Positions 1 through 12,377 of a DNA stretch of 64,000 nt are shown here, one piece after another. The stretch comes from Miscanthus floridulus (lineage: Eukaryota; Streptophyta; Magnoliopsida; Poales; Poaceae). Under the pieces are notes generated by a model. That model saw nothing but the letters and a program-made list of their open reading frames with translations, did no database searches and had not been told where the DNA came from. Positions within the stretch are counted from its first letter, which is position 1. Each line of letters opens with the position of its first letter. The position numbers and the translations under genes were made by a program. The stretch covers positions 55,486,852-55,550,851 of the forward strand of contig NC_089584.1 of assembly GCF_019320115.1 (NCBI RefSeq). Reading direction: 5' to 3'.

Positions 1-139
1 CCTATAAGTATGCCTCCATGCAAATTTCCCAACAAGAAAAATCATCTCCCTCAAAGATGGGAGGGGGTCCATCCCTGTGGGACATCTTGCTCTAGGTGGT
101 TAAGCCTAATTTAAGGAAGCATGAGGCTCTAATACCAAT
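1..139 (-). mobile_element. SIRE-type Copia element: 5' untranslated region and gag start (partial)
   Basis: This is the internal sequence directly downstream, on the minus strand, of the LTR at 140-1745. A primer-binding site complementary to initiator tRNA-Met lies at 126-137. A gag reading frame starts with ATG at 85-83 and gives 27 codons beginning MSHRDGPPPIFEGDD, closely matching the gag start of the plus-strand element at 58204. It meets a TAG at 4-2 where the other copy has a glutamate codon, so this gag is probably dead. The rest of the element lies left of the window. Confidence 0.85.
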
Positions 140-1745
140 TGAAAGGATCAATATGCCCAAGAGGGAGGGTGAATTGGGCTAATTCTAAATTTCTTGCAAC
201 AATTAATCCCTACACTTAACCCATTTCACCCCTAGTGCCTAAATGTGTTCTCTATTGATCTACCTGTACAAAAGTTTTACACCCTAGGTTCCAATTCCTA
301 CTCTAGCATGGCAATTCTAAGAATGTAAAGACATGAATTGAATTGCTTCAAAAGTAAATGCTCAAAGTAAAGAGAGGGAGAGGAATGCGGCGATATTTTT
401 CTGTGGTATCATAGAGTCATCACTCCCCACTAGTCCTCGTTGGAGCATCCACGCAAGGGTGTAGCTCCCCTTGATCCGCACAAGGATCAAGTGCCTCTTT
501 AAGGGCTAATTCTTCAACACTCCATCATGGTGAATCAGTCCATAACTACTCACACCATGGCTTGGGTCATCCACAAGCTCTGACAGATGATCACCAAGCT
601 TCCCATCACCACCGAGTCATCTAGGTGATGGCGATCTCCGAGAGTATCAAGCACAAACTCTTAGTTGACTAAGGCAAGCCTAATGAGAAAGGTGGATGTG
701 CACTTGCTACTCCCTATGCACTAGTGAGGTCCTTAATATTGGATTATCAAATCTCAATCACCCCACTAGGCTCTTGCGCTCCCTTGCAGTCCAAAGAGTT
801 TCCATAGCTAAACAAATGAGCAAGAGTGCTAGTTGGATGAGTCAGAGAAGTATTTATACTCCCCACTTCAAAACATACCCATTAGGGTCCAACTCAGGAC
901 ATTTTGGGGTGACCGAACGTGCCTCTCAGAGTGACCTAGACGTGCCTGGTCAGTAGCCAACGGCTGCATTGCGTAAGCCTATTAGAGAAGAACAATATTG
1001 TGACTAGACCTAGAGCCAAGTCTAGGTCCTTCATGACTAGATGCATTTGGTCCTTAAATTTCCTCTCTAGATGCTTACTGATGTTGACTAGACTCTGCCT
1101 TGCTATCGTTTGGTCACAAGCCCTCCTGCGTACGGGTCATCTGTCCGCACCGAAGACCAGCTAGGCCCTATTCCAGCGTCATGTCCTAGTTCTGGCCAGG
1201 AGCTAGCGTTCCGGTCGATGCTTGAACTGTTGTTGTACATGCTTCCACTGGCTAGACCCCGCATCTATGTGTTAGGTCTAGCATTCGGTCAACACACATG
1301 CATCCACTCACTTCAAATTCGACCAACTTTGTGAACAGGATCGACTTCAAATGATCTTTGGGTTGTCCCTGAGCTACCTAGTGCTAAGTTTGATAAGTGT
1401 GCACCACACCTAAACCTTTAGACTCACTGAGGTCAAGCTACTAGTTTATACCCCCTTAATAGTATGGCTAAAGGAAAAACAAAGTCATAAACTACTCTCA
1501 TAAACTACTCTAAGTTTCTCTCCAACATCAATTCGACACTTAGAACTAGTCCGTCCTTAACATTGTCATCCATCCTTTGAAAACTGAAATGATTTCCATT
1601 GATAGGAGCATGAAAACCATAATTACCCAATCAATCACCATTACCATGACCTAACTCAAATTGCCTCTTCAAAACACACATTAGTCACAGTAATCTTGTG
1701 TTGTCATTAATCATCGAAACCCAACTAGGGGCCTAGATGCTTTCA
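140..1745 (-). mobile_element. 5' LTR of a minus-strand SIRE-type Copia retrotransposon
   Basis: On the minus strand it begins TGAAAGCATC at 1745 and ends ATCCTTTCA at 140, immediately before the primer site. Its 1606-bp length matches the 1603-bp LTR at 56548-58150, to which it aligns along its length, including the first block (TTGGGTTTCG, then TAATGACAA) and the final block around CCAATTCACC. Decayed versions of the ACCGGACG/GTCCGGT motif array occur at about 900-1290. The 5 bases outside the LTR are GAATA (1746-1750); the matching duplication would be outside the window. Short reading frames inside it are chance. Confidence 0.88.
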
Positions 1746-2213
1746 GAATAAAAATTTGCATGCTCTTTATTCCTTGCTAAATATTCCTATAACTTGTAAA
1801 CACTTATAATAGGGACCCCATTCTATCTGAGTAATTGAAGAATGAGATATAGTAGGATGACATTGCTCTTACTTGCAAAGTACTTGGGATTTATCTTTGA
1901 AAAACAAAAATTCAAATAGCTTGTTCCATGAATGATATGCAAAATTCCCACCAAAGACATATATTCATACATGACAAAACCTTCTACATTTGCCTCTTAC
2001 TTTGTGTTGAGTTTTGTCAAGTTTTGTGACCCCTGTTGAGAGATTTTTCATGCTCCCAAGATCAAAACTCACATACACGCTACATATAACAGCTATTCGT
2101 ACACTAGGAATATGCTAAAACATGCATCCATCACTATCAAATAAATACTCCATGCTCTAAAATATGATCTCTCCAACATATTTTTCTGTAAAAGAGATGG
2201 AAAGGCTATGCAA

Positions 2214-2325
2214 AAGTATTGAAAAAAGGGAGACACATGAAGGTCCCTGAAGAATTGAAAAAAATGGGACACATGAAAGTCCCAAAGTATTGAAAAGAAA
2301 AATGAGCACATGAAGGCTCATAGTG
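2214..2325 (+). repeat. Degenerate tandem repeat, about 3 copies of about 40 bp
   Basis: Three successive units of the form ATTGAAAAAAnGGGACACATGAAGGTCCC, variable in the A/G tract. The third unit has GAGCACATGAAGGCTC instead. Each unit holds a small inverted pair (GGGAC...GTCCC, or GAGC...GCTC) around CACATGAA, so each could form a hairpin and the arms seem to have changed together in unit three. It lies in the untranslated region of the Athila-like element. Confidence 0.6.
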
Positions 2326-2858
2326 CTAGCTATGTCGCAAAATAAAAAGCTAGAGATCATATCAACTAGAGGAGTATATTTCCACCATATTCCACACACT
2401 TACACAGTTTTGATCTAAGAGTATGACACTTCTCTCCGGTGGATCCCAAATTTGACTTTACAACATACGCAAGGTAAGTGTGCTTCAAATTTCATCCCTT
2501 CCCAAACTCCATATAAGCTTTAGAAGTAGGATGATAAAAAAGAAGGCAAATATTCAAAAATATGCCTTGATGAGGAACCACTTACAAATTCAAGTGACAT
2601 GAGAGAATCATTCAAGGAACTGAAAGCTATCTTTACATTTTCAAATCCATACAAAAACCCAAGTTTCTAAGCAGGGGTAGAGTGACAAGATTTGAATCCA
2701 AGTTGTTCCATTTTTTAATTACCCAAGATAATTTGGTAGATGCTCAGAAGTTCATAGGTTCAAGTGAAGCTTGGAATAAGTTGTATGCAAATTTCAAATC
2801 AAGGAGATGAACCCTGCTTAGTCCTTAGAACTTTACTCAAGGATGAGCAAAGTACTAA

Positions 2859-2871
2859 GTGTGGGGGAGCT
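2859..2871 (+). promoter_or_regulatory. Polypurine tract of the Athila-like element
   Basis: GTGTGGGGGAGCT lies immediately before an LTR-like start TGTTGGTTGTGC at 2872. Polypurine tracts prime plus-strand DNA synthesis and mark the internal/3'-LTR boundary. Confidence 0.6.
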
Positions 2872-3120
2872 TGTTGGTTGTGCTTAACTCATAATTCTTT
2901 CCGACAAAATAAACAAATGTGAATACCAAAACTTAGAATTAGGGTTTTTAACTCACATTTTAAACAAGTTTTGGTGTCTATAAGTTTTGCAGGACACAAG
3001 TATGAAACATATGTCAGAATATGCAAACAGGCAAAGCGTAAAGCATACCTAAGCCAAGAAATGGAAGAAGGCCCAAACACCAATAGATTTTGGGGTCATA
3101 CACATCAAAATGAGGCCCAG
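2872..3120 (+). mobile_element. 3' LTR of the Athila-like element, left part (split)
   Basis: It starts with TG directly after the polypurine tract and runs 249 bp until the Tekay element inserted at 3121. The last five bases, CCCAG (3116-3120), are nearly repeated as CCTAG at 26673-26677 on the far side of that element, so this LTR resumes there. The left part has no gene. Confidence 0.6.
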
Positions 3121-6100
3121 TGTAGCAGAACTGACCAATTTATAAGAGCACAAGTACAATGGCAGCCCACAAGTGGTCGCTCTGTCATACTTGAGCCCAT
3201 ATAAACTTGATAGTCCATCGAGTACCACGAAGGGTCTCGATTAACCATCAACATACAACCAAGATCGTACATGATTCAACATACGTGTCACATGTTACAT
3301 AAAGTTCACAAATACAGTTCATTCATTAGAGTACAAATTTAGGTTATTACAAACCAAGTTTAGTTAAATAGTAGCAGAAGCAAATTAATGTTTGAAACTA
3401 ACATCTGCCATCATTGTTCAAATATAGTGCCATCTCATGAGCACATCCTCAAAAGCATATGAGATGTATTAATAAGAGATGCCTGCCTAGGGCTCACTCC
3501 TCGTCCATGGTAGGATAGAAGCAATTTTTGCAATAGCCATGATAAACTGTACCATCTTCAACATTGGGAATAAAACCCTGAGTATGAGAAGGTTACTCAG
3601 CTAGACTTACCCATCATAAACCAAAAATGAGGTGACTCCAAGGATCATGCAAGGCTTTATAAGTGGAGGTAGCTTGACAACATTTTGCATAAAAAGCTTA
3701 CCAATTCAAGTATACAGTTATAATTCGGTCATCAAGTTAATTATAGCTATTCATCTCTAGATTAGCAACTAACCTATGCCAAACATATGGTATATCATTT
3801 AGTAGCATACAATAGTAACCATAGCCATTGTGGTAATTCCATGTTCATCCTGAACCATCACATTCCATAACATAGTTACTATGATGTTGGGACTAGCCAA
3901 GTTTCTCACTGTCTGGGAGAGACGATGATTCAAATCAATTTCAACCAGATGGGAATTTATTCCTAACACAAAACTAGGTAGACCAGATCAATGGTCACCT
4001 TAGGTCACCTTTGGTACAACTCAGGTTCATATTTCGTGGGGTCAACCAGCACTCACACAATCAGGGACAACTAGCTGCCGGGACGATCAGGACTACCCTA
4101 CCCTTGGGCTCATGTCTAGCTCCCCACACATCCTTACTACCATCTAGAGTGCTCACTTTTACAAAACAGGGCCCGACCTTGAGTTCAGCTACTTGGCTTC
4201 ACAGTCAAAATGAGTTATCTAGGCTAGCTAGGTGAGGACGCATGCGTTCAATATCAACAAAAGTGCCCATAATGGTATGGTCCTTAATCGGCATAGCCTA
4301 CACATAGACTCTGCCCAGCCTCCATTTACATTACCCCATGGTTCTATTCCACGATAGCAAATATAGCCAACCGTGCTTCGGTATCCACCTATATCTCGCA
4401 GGTGAAAGGAAATCACCCGACTTCTATCGGTCTAAGCATGGCTAAGCATATATTCGATCTTGGACCTACACAGGGTTAAAGGTATATGTAACTAGACAAG
4501 GTTGTTCTATGCATCAAGTGTTTCCAATCATCTCTTATAACCTAATGCATCAAACATAAAGGACTCAAGTGATATTTTGTAAAACATGGGAGACTTAGAA
4601 TGCTCCTGGGGCCTACCATTGAGGAAAGAGGTTGGTCGGTGATCCGGGCACTCAGGGAGGTCCTCAAGAGTTTGCTCCTCTTCTCCTAGGTGATCCCCCT
4701 CTTCTTCATCAGTTGAACTCCAAAAGAGTTATCTCTTCGGATGATCCTATATGCATGAGCATGAAATAAGATATCACGAATGCATATATGATAACATGTA
4801 TAATATGATATGATGTGATGAATGCATCCTCATAAGTGTTTTCAATAGAATTGCATTAAAGTAATAACAACTTGCATCTTATTTTACTGAGTAGGTGCAT
4901 ATCTCTTCTCTAGTAAACTTAAGCAAACACTTATGTAAATCATTTTCTGGACTACAAGACAGCAACCACTTGTTTTGACCATAACTAGAGTTATTCACAT
5001 CAAAATAATATGGTTGTGGACATTCTAGAAAGCTTATGAAATTGCCTACCACTTTATTTTAATCATCTTAATGTGATTCAGTAGTTATCTAGGTCAAACA
5101 AATCAATCCTTCAGATCTATCCTAGAGAGCAAGCATTTCTGACAGCAGACTTGTAACAGCCATAATTCTTAAACCATAAGGCCTATGACTATAAAAATTT
5201 AACACTAGGTAGATAAGTAAGTTATGTACAACTTTGTTATTAACAAGTTTTAAAGAAAAGACATTATCATCCCAAAATTATCATCACAACTAAAACTATA
5301 CCTACAACCATCTAGTTGAATTATAAAACAATAATTAACTAGTTTCATACAACCAATTGCTTCTAAGCCTAACTAATAACATCAATATATCATACACATC
5401 AAAAGGACCACAGAAAACATCATGGTTAAACATAACTAATTTATTTATATTTATTTATTAATTTCCTTAGATAATAAGGAGATTTAAAGGATAAATACTT
5501 CCAGGACTTAATAAATTCTGAGAACATTACAGTAGCCTACAAATGACCTTAATAGTCTACTGTACAAATTTCATGCCATTTGGATAAGTATAACTACCTT
5601 TACAAAAATGACAAGTTACATAGGCTTATTTTAGCAAAAATAGTTTAGCATAGTAAAAAGTGTCAAGCAACAGATTTAATATTTTTCTTACATTACTCCA
5701 AGCATAAGAATATTATGTAAAAATTTGCATGTGCCCAAGTTATGTATTTTTGCCTTATTTGTTTTTACTAGAAGCTAGCATTTATTTAGGATTAAATAAG
5801 AAGACCATATTTTAAGTATGCTTACTATAGATTTAATATTTTTCCTAGCTAGAGTATGTCAACACAAGACCAGCAAAATTGGAATCACAATTTTATCACC
5901 TTCCTAGCTCAAGTTATGCAATTAACAAGATATAAACTACTTTAAAAGCACTTATCTTGCTCAATTTAATTATCCCAGAAAAATACCATAATATTATATT
6001 TCACATTTTAGCAAATAGCACACTTCAAGATGAAACCAACAAAATTTGGTTCACCCCATTTGGACACTCCTAGAACTAGATATGAATATTTGAAAGTTTG

Positions 6101-7913
6101 CAATCAAATCTGTGAAATAAATCTAGAAAATCAAATTCAAAATCCGACTAACAGTTGGGTACCCACGATCAATGAGACCCACCTATCAGTGAGACTAAGA
6201 CAGGGGATGGCGCTGATCGATGAGAACTTGCTGACAATGAGGTCTCCGGTGGTAGCGTCTTCGCTGTTGCACTCTTCGCACCCCCGTGCATCGACTGGTA
6301 GGCTTAGTTGGCTCGGTGGCTCGCCGAAGAAAGCTCGACGGCGGCCATGGCAGACGATAGAGGTTGAGTGGCGATACGCTGGCCATCTCTGGCTATGGCA
6401 CACTCAGGTGAGGATGGCTACTCCATCCGAGTGACCTAGCGAAGCTACACGGTGTAGGTGAGCGCTCGAGGTGGCATCGGTGAGCTTGGCCAGTGTGCAT
6501 GGCCGTGCGGTGGACGCACGGAGCACAGCGGTGCTCTCACTATTTTGGCTAGGCAGTGACAAAAGGTGGGTCTCCATAATGCCACTAGCTAGGTCTAGGG
6601 TTGCTTGACCTAAGACACGAGGGAAAGGAGGGAGACAGTGAAGCAACTCGGTGGTGGCGAGCTCGAGTGCCACGGTGGCCATGGTGGTCGCGCGTGGAGC
6701 GGTGACTCATTCTGGTGCAGTCAAGTGGTGGCATCATTCCTAGATCCAGCCTAAGCATCTAGACTCTATCATGGTGCTGGAGCAGAGAAGATGGAGGCAT
6801 GTGGTGCGATGGAACGGCCGGGCCATGGTGAGCCACGAGCGTGGAGGCGCTCTAGTGATGACGGTGGCTATGGTGAGGCTACATGCCGCTATACCTGGGG
6901 TCGATAGGTGATGCTGGTGGCTTAAGGAGGTTGAGGTGATGGTGGAGCAGCTGTGGCTGAGATGAATCAGTTGGCAAGGCTATGTCAGTGGTGAGCGGCT
7001 ATGGCAGAGCTGCGGCAGTGCACAGTGAGCTTGGCACGGTGCTTTGGTGATGTGGAGCGAGCGAGAGAAGGCGAGAGCGAGTGAGTGGAGCGAGTGGCGA
7101 GTGTGTGGCGCTCATGTGCCCACGATGGCCTATGGCGAGTGGCGAGTGTGCTAGCATACCGCCGCCACGTGACGGCCATGGCCTATGGCCGATCGGCCAA
7201 GACACGCGCACGGCGCCGATTCAGGTGCCTCAAAATCCGTCTGACAGCGTGACTTAGCAATTCTATAACTCATAGTCCGTGGTGAATTAGCAAAAACTTC
7301 CTTAATAATAATTGTAGAGCTACGTGAGATCTCCAACTTTGATTTAGGAACCATCATCAAATTCTCACTAGTTTACAAACTACATTGCTCCAAATTGAGG
7401 TACTTTGAAACTAAAAACCGTTTCAACACTTAAAAATTTCTTAAGTCACAAAACAACATTTTGTTGATACTTGTGAGCACTATTTGACCATGTTAGCTCA
7501 TGACCCTTAAATAAAGTTTGTTACCCATGACAAGAACTACAACTTTTATTTAGGTCGCATAGCCATGCAAACACTCTAATCTATTGTTCAACTTTAGTCA
7601 AACTAGCATCATGAAAATGGCATTTCAAATGAATACAACACTTAGAAGCAAAATTGGCCCATGCCATGAATACAAACATTGTTCCATTTACCATCCTAGA
7701 TGTGTTTAAGGTGTTCTCATGACCTCACAACCATCTCATACATTGGTCATACATGATTGCAAGCATAAGCATATATATAAAATCAACATTTCATGTGATA
7801 ATGTATAAGAATGAGATGAAATTTCATATGCTCATGTTCATGAATGCTTGGATGATGCTTGTGCTGATGAAATGCAAGTGCCAAATACAAAGCTTAACAT
7901 CAAGGTGTTACTA
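3121..7913 (-). mobile_element. 3' LTR of the minus-strand Tekay element
   Basis: On the minus strand it starts TAGTAACACC, a decayed form of the family start TGTAACACC, just after the polypurine tract. It ends TTCTGCTACA at 3121. The 4793-bp length equals that of the other two LTR copies once insertions are removed. A GC-rich island at about 6180-7250 interrupts otherwise AT-rich sequence. The left flank is Athila-like LTR, not a primer site, which identifies this as the 3' LTR. Confidence 0.87.
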
Positions 7914-7926
7914 GCCCCTCCCCATT
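7914..7926 (-). promoter_or_regulatory. Polypurine tract of the Tekay element
   Basis: On the minus strand AATGGGGAGGGGC directly precedes the 3' LTR. It follows the sequence AATCTCAGGGATGAGATTT, the usual block before the polypurine tract in Tekay/Del elements. The plus-strand relative has the equivalent AAGGGGGGAGGGC at 39839-39851. Confidence 0.8.
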
Positions 7927-7959
7927 ATAGAAATCTCATCCCTGAGATTTGAAAGACCT

Positions 7960-10900
7960 ACCATTCCTCATAAAAGGTGGGATAAACCTCACTGTAAGTA
8001 ATCCTCCCGTTCCCACGTGGCATCTTGTTCACTGTGGTTATTCCATGCCACTTTGTAGAACTTAATGACCTTGCTCCATGTTACTCTTTCCATTCCTTCA
8101 AGCACTCAGGATTGATTTTTCTTCATATGTCAAATCTGATTGGATCTTAAAGTTGGTGGGTGCAATGGCTTCCTTAGGTCTACGAAGACATCTTTTCAAC
8201 TGAGAAACTATGGAGGACATCGAATATAGCACTCATCTCTAGAGGAAGTTGTAACTTGTAGGCAACATTTCCTTTCTGTTCAATAATCTTGTATGGCCCT
8301 ATATATCTAGGCGCAAGCTTTCTTTTTACTCCAAATCTCTAGACTCCCTACATGAGCAACACTTTTAAGTACACATAATCTCCCACTTCAAAAGTTAGTG
8401 GTCTTCTTCTTTTATTAGCATAACTCTTTTGTCTTGATTAAGCTACTTTCATATGTTGTTGGATAATGTGTACCTGCTCTTCAGCTTTGGTGACAAAGTC
8501 AATGCCAAAATATCTTCTTTCTCTGAGCTCAATCCAATTCAAGGGAGTTCTACATTTCTAACCGTAAAAGGCCTCAAAAGGAGCCATCTTGATGCTCGCT
8601 TGATAACTGTTGTTGTAGGAGAACTCGGCTAAAGGTAACCACTTCTCCCATGAACCCTTGGAAGATATAACACATGTTCTCAATATATCTTCTAAGATCT
8701 GGTTCACTCGCTTGGTCTGTCATGAATTTTGCAGATGATATGCTGAACTTCTAATTAGTTTAGTTCCCAAGGCCTGGTGCAAGTGCTCCCAAAAATGAGC
8801 TATAAACTGTGGTCCCTGATATGAGATTATGGTCCTTGGTACTCCATGTAGTCTTATGATCTGAGAAACATATAGCTCAGTGTACTTCCAAGCTAGATAC
8901 CTTGTGTTCACCGGTATAAAATGTGCTGACTTGGTGAGGTGATGTACAATGACCCATATAGAATCATGACCTTGCTATGTCATTGGATGGCCTGTAATAA
9001 ATGCTAGACTTATTTCCTCCCATTTCCTAGTCTAGAATAGGCAATGGTTGAAATAATCCAGCAGATTTCAAATGAATGGCCTTGACTCTACTATAATTAT
9101 CACACCTAGCGACATAGGCGGTGATCTATTTCTTCATCTTGGTCCATCAAAAACATGTTTTTAAATCTTGATATATTTTGCTACTACCCAGATGGATAGA
9201 CAACTTGGATGAATTAGCTTTATCCAAAATTTGATTTCTAAGCTCATGGTCTTTTGGTACCACAAGTCGGTCCTCAAACCATAGCACACCTCTTTTATCC
9301 AACCTAAAATGCTTGGTTTCTTGTTCTTTCATCTTTCACTTGATGAGAAATACACCTACATCTGTCTTCTATAGTTCTATGATTTTGCTCTCAAGTGAGC
9401 AACTGACAATGATATTGTGTAGCACAATAGGTTGTAACAAATTAAATCCATCTTCCAACAAGGCTTCCAAAGTGTTGTAATGAGATTTCTGACTAAGTGC
9501 ATCAGGTACAACATTGGCTTTCCCTGGATGGTAGTGCACTTCCAAATTATAGACCTTAATCAGCTCTAACCATCTTCGTTGCCTCATGTTTAGCTTAGGT
9601 TGAGTGAAGATATAATTGAGACTTTTGTGGTCAGTATATATGTGACACATGTTTCCCAACAAGTAGTGTCTCCATATCTTCAATGCATGAACAACTACTG
9701 CAAGCTCTAAATCATGCATAGGATAATTGACTTCATGCTTTCTCAACTATCAAGAAGCATAGGCAATAACTCTTCCTTCATGCATGAGCACACACCCCAA
9801 ACCTATATCTGAAGCATCACAGAACACATCGAAAGGCTTTTCAATGTCGGGTTGTGCTAAAACTAGAGCTATAGTTAACAAGGTCATTAGCGTGTGAATA
9901 GTAGCTTCACACTCTAGCATCCAACTGAACTTTTCATCCTTCTAGAGTAGTTTGGTCATGGGCTTAGCTATCTTGGAGAAATCAGTAATGAAACGACGAT
10001 AGTAACCTGCTAACCCTAGAAAACTCTGAACTTCATTAACCAAAGTCAGGGCCTTCCAATCCATGACCTCTTATACTTTGGATGGGTGTACAGAAATTCC
10101 ATCTTTAGATAAGATGTGACCCAAGAAAGGTACTTTGCTCAACCAAAATTCCAATCTTGCTAAATTTGGCATATAACTTATGTTCCCTCAATCTGGACAA
10201 AACAACTCTCAGATGCTCTACATGGTCTACCTCATTCTTTGAGTAAATCAAGATATCATCGATAAACACAACCACAAACTTGTCGAGCTTAGGCATGAAT
10301 ACCGAATTCATCAAGTACATGAAGTATATAGGAGCATTTGTCAGTCCAAAAGACATGACCGAATACTCATACAAGCCATACCTAGTGGAGAAAGTTGTTT
10401 TAGGTATATCCTCTGGCTTGATCTTAATCTGATGATAGCCAAACCTCAAGTCAATCTTAGAGAATACCTTTGCTTTTTCCAACTGATCGAACAGGATATT
10501 CGATACGAGGCAAAGGATACTTGTTTTTAATTGGTCACAACATTAAGCGGCCTATAATCCACACACATTCTCAAGGACTTGTCCTTCTTTACAAATAAAG
10601 CTAGACATCCTCATGGAGATGAACTAAGGTTGAATGAGACCTTTGTCCAATAGTTCTTGTAACTAGATTTTAAGTTTAGCTAACTCATCTGATGGCATCC
10701 TATATGGTCTTCTTGAGATAGGTGCCGTACCTAGCACTAACTCAATCTTAATCTCCACATCCCTATCAGGCGGTAAACCCAACAACTCAACTAGAAATAC
10801 ATCAGGAAGCTCACAAACCACTGGAATACCGCAAAGGGTAGTGGCTTGGATAGCACAAGATATGTTTTGGAGATCAAAACTTTGGGGAAGTGGTACTAGA

Positions 10901-12377
10901 AAAGCATTACCACCCTTTGGTTCTCTCAACATAATTGTCCTAGTGCTAGTGTCAATTAGAACCCCATGATCACTCATCCATTACATGCCTAAGATCACAT
11001 CTATGGCTAATCCTAGGCAATACTATCAGATCCATCTGTGTACTCCATCTCTTGTATAGAGATGAGCACATCTCTGACTATTTGATTTGTAGAAATAGTA
11101 GCCCTAGCCGAACTTATACTATAACCACCCTTGTTTACCTCAATTATTTTCTGATCATACTTAGATGCAAATGCTTGGCTCATAAATGAATGAGAAGCTC
11201 TAGAATCAAATAAAACAATGGCGGGATATTTGTTAATAAGAAACATATTGGTGGTGACAACTTCTCTAGCAGGAACTTCTTCAACAACTGTGTAATGCAT
11301 GTATCTAGGACATGCCTTAGGATTGACCTACTTCTGATTTCCCTAGTTTTCATTGCTGTTCTTCTTAGGATGGGGACACTCCTTAGACCAATGGCCCAAC
11401 TGATTATAGTTGAATCATGGTTGATTGCTCTTGGGTACTACTGAGCTTCCTTGCCCTCCATTCGCCTTAGGTAGGGCAATGGTGAATGCCTTATGAAACA
11501 CCTTCTAAGGATGGCTGGTCTGGGCTTTTCGCAGAGGAGGCCTAAAATTGGGCGCTGGTGGACGAAACTATGGCCTAGCTACCACTAGAGCTCTGACTAG
11601 GAAGATCCTAAGGCGCCTACCTTAGCTGCTCTTTTGTGCCCCTTACCTACTATATGCAAATTGTTCTAGTTCTCCTAGGTCAAGACATCACTGATGAACT
11701 CATTGTATGTGGTACACCTTGAGTTGGCCATAGTTTTCATTAGCTTAGTGCCAAGGCCTCTCTTGAAGCTTTCAATCTTCTTTTCCTCTGTATCGATGAA
11801 CCCTAGGGCATAATGGGATAAATTGTTGAATGCATGCATGTACTCCATAAGGGTCTTGGTCCCTTGTGTGAGTCGCATGAACTCAGCTGCTTTCATGCGC
11901 ATTAGCCCTGGGGGAATGTGATGTCCCCTAAAGGCTAACTTGAATTGCTCTCATGTGACCTAAAAGTTGGCATGTAGAGATGATAGGAAATGGGTCCTAC
12001 CATATCTCAGCCAGTCCCTGCAGTTGATGGGATGCATATTCTGCCTTCTGATGCTCTGTAACCCTCAATAGATAGAACTTTTGCTCGATTGTGTTAAGCC
12101 ATTCATCCACTTGGAGTGGTTCTTCAACCACCTTGAAGATAGGAGGCTTGGTGTCTAGGAAATCCTTGAAAGAGTTATATTGATCCGACTTAGGCCCTTG
12201 TCACTATTGATGGACATGAGCGGTGTTCTACGCAATGAGGCACAGTGTCTCCTCCATTGTTCTCTGACTACCTAGGAACTGTGCGAAGAATTCATTCACA
12301 GACGGTGATGGCGGTGGTGGTAAATCACCATTGTTGCCACCTTGGCTATTGTTCGCTCCAGCGTGAGTGCAAGTCAT
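7960..12377 (-). pseudogene. Degenerate gag-pol polyprotein of a Tekay chromovirus
   Basis: In the family it encodes capsid, protease, reverse transcriptase, RNase H and integrase with a C-terminal chromodomain. Minus-strand order: gag start at 12377 (MTCTHAGANN); zinc-knuckle remnant at about 11435-11385, with one Cys now a stop and another Tyr; protease at about 11215 with DSRASHSF where the family has DSGASHS; RT at about 10620-9975 with an intact FIDDIL box (about 10265); RNase H at about 9870-9400 with CDASDIG and TDHKSL; integrase zinc region at about 9230-9080 and core at about 9000-8700; chromodomain at about 8095-7985 with VIKFYKVAWNNHSEQDATWERE. Stops and shifts are frequent; the longest open stretches are 125 codons (10482-10105 and 9746-9369). 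Only the FIDD box still looks catalytic. Confidence 0.9.

Larger units (their letters stand above)
1746..2871 (+). mobile_element. 3' internal (non-coding) region of an Athila-like Gypsy element
   Basis: This AT-rich sequence has no credible reading frame. Its right end (about 2835-2871) has the phrase typical of grass Athila-type elements just before their 3' LTR: an ACTCAAGGATGAGCAAAG block, then AAGTGTGGGGGAGCT. A degenerate tandem repeat containing GACACATGAAGGTCCC lies at about 2214-2325, also a familiar feature of this zone. I infer the untranslated region between pol and the 3' LTR. Its left part was displaced by the SIRE element ending at 1745. Lineage assignment is from memory. Confidence 0.6.
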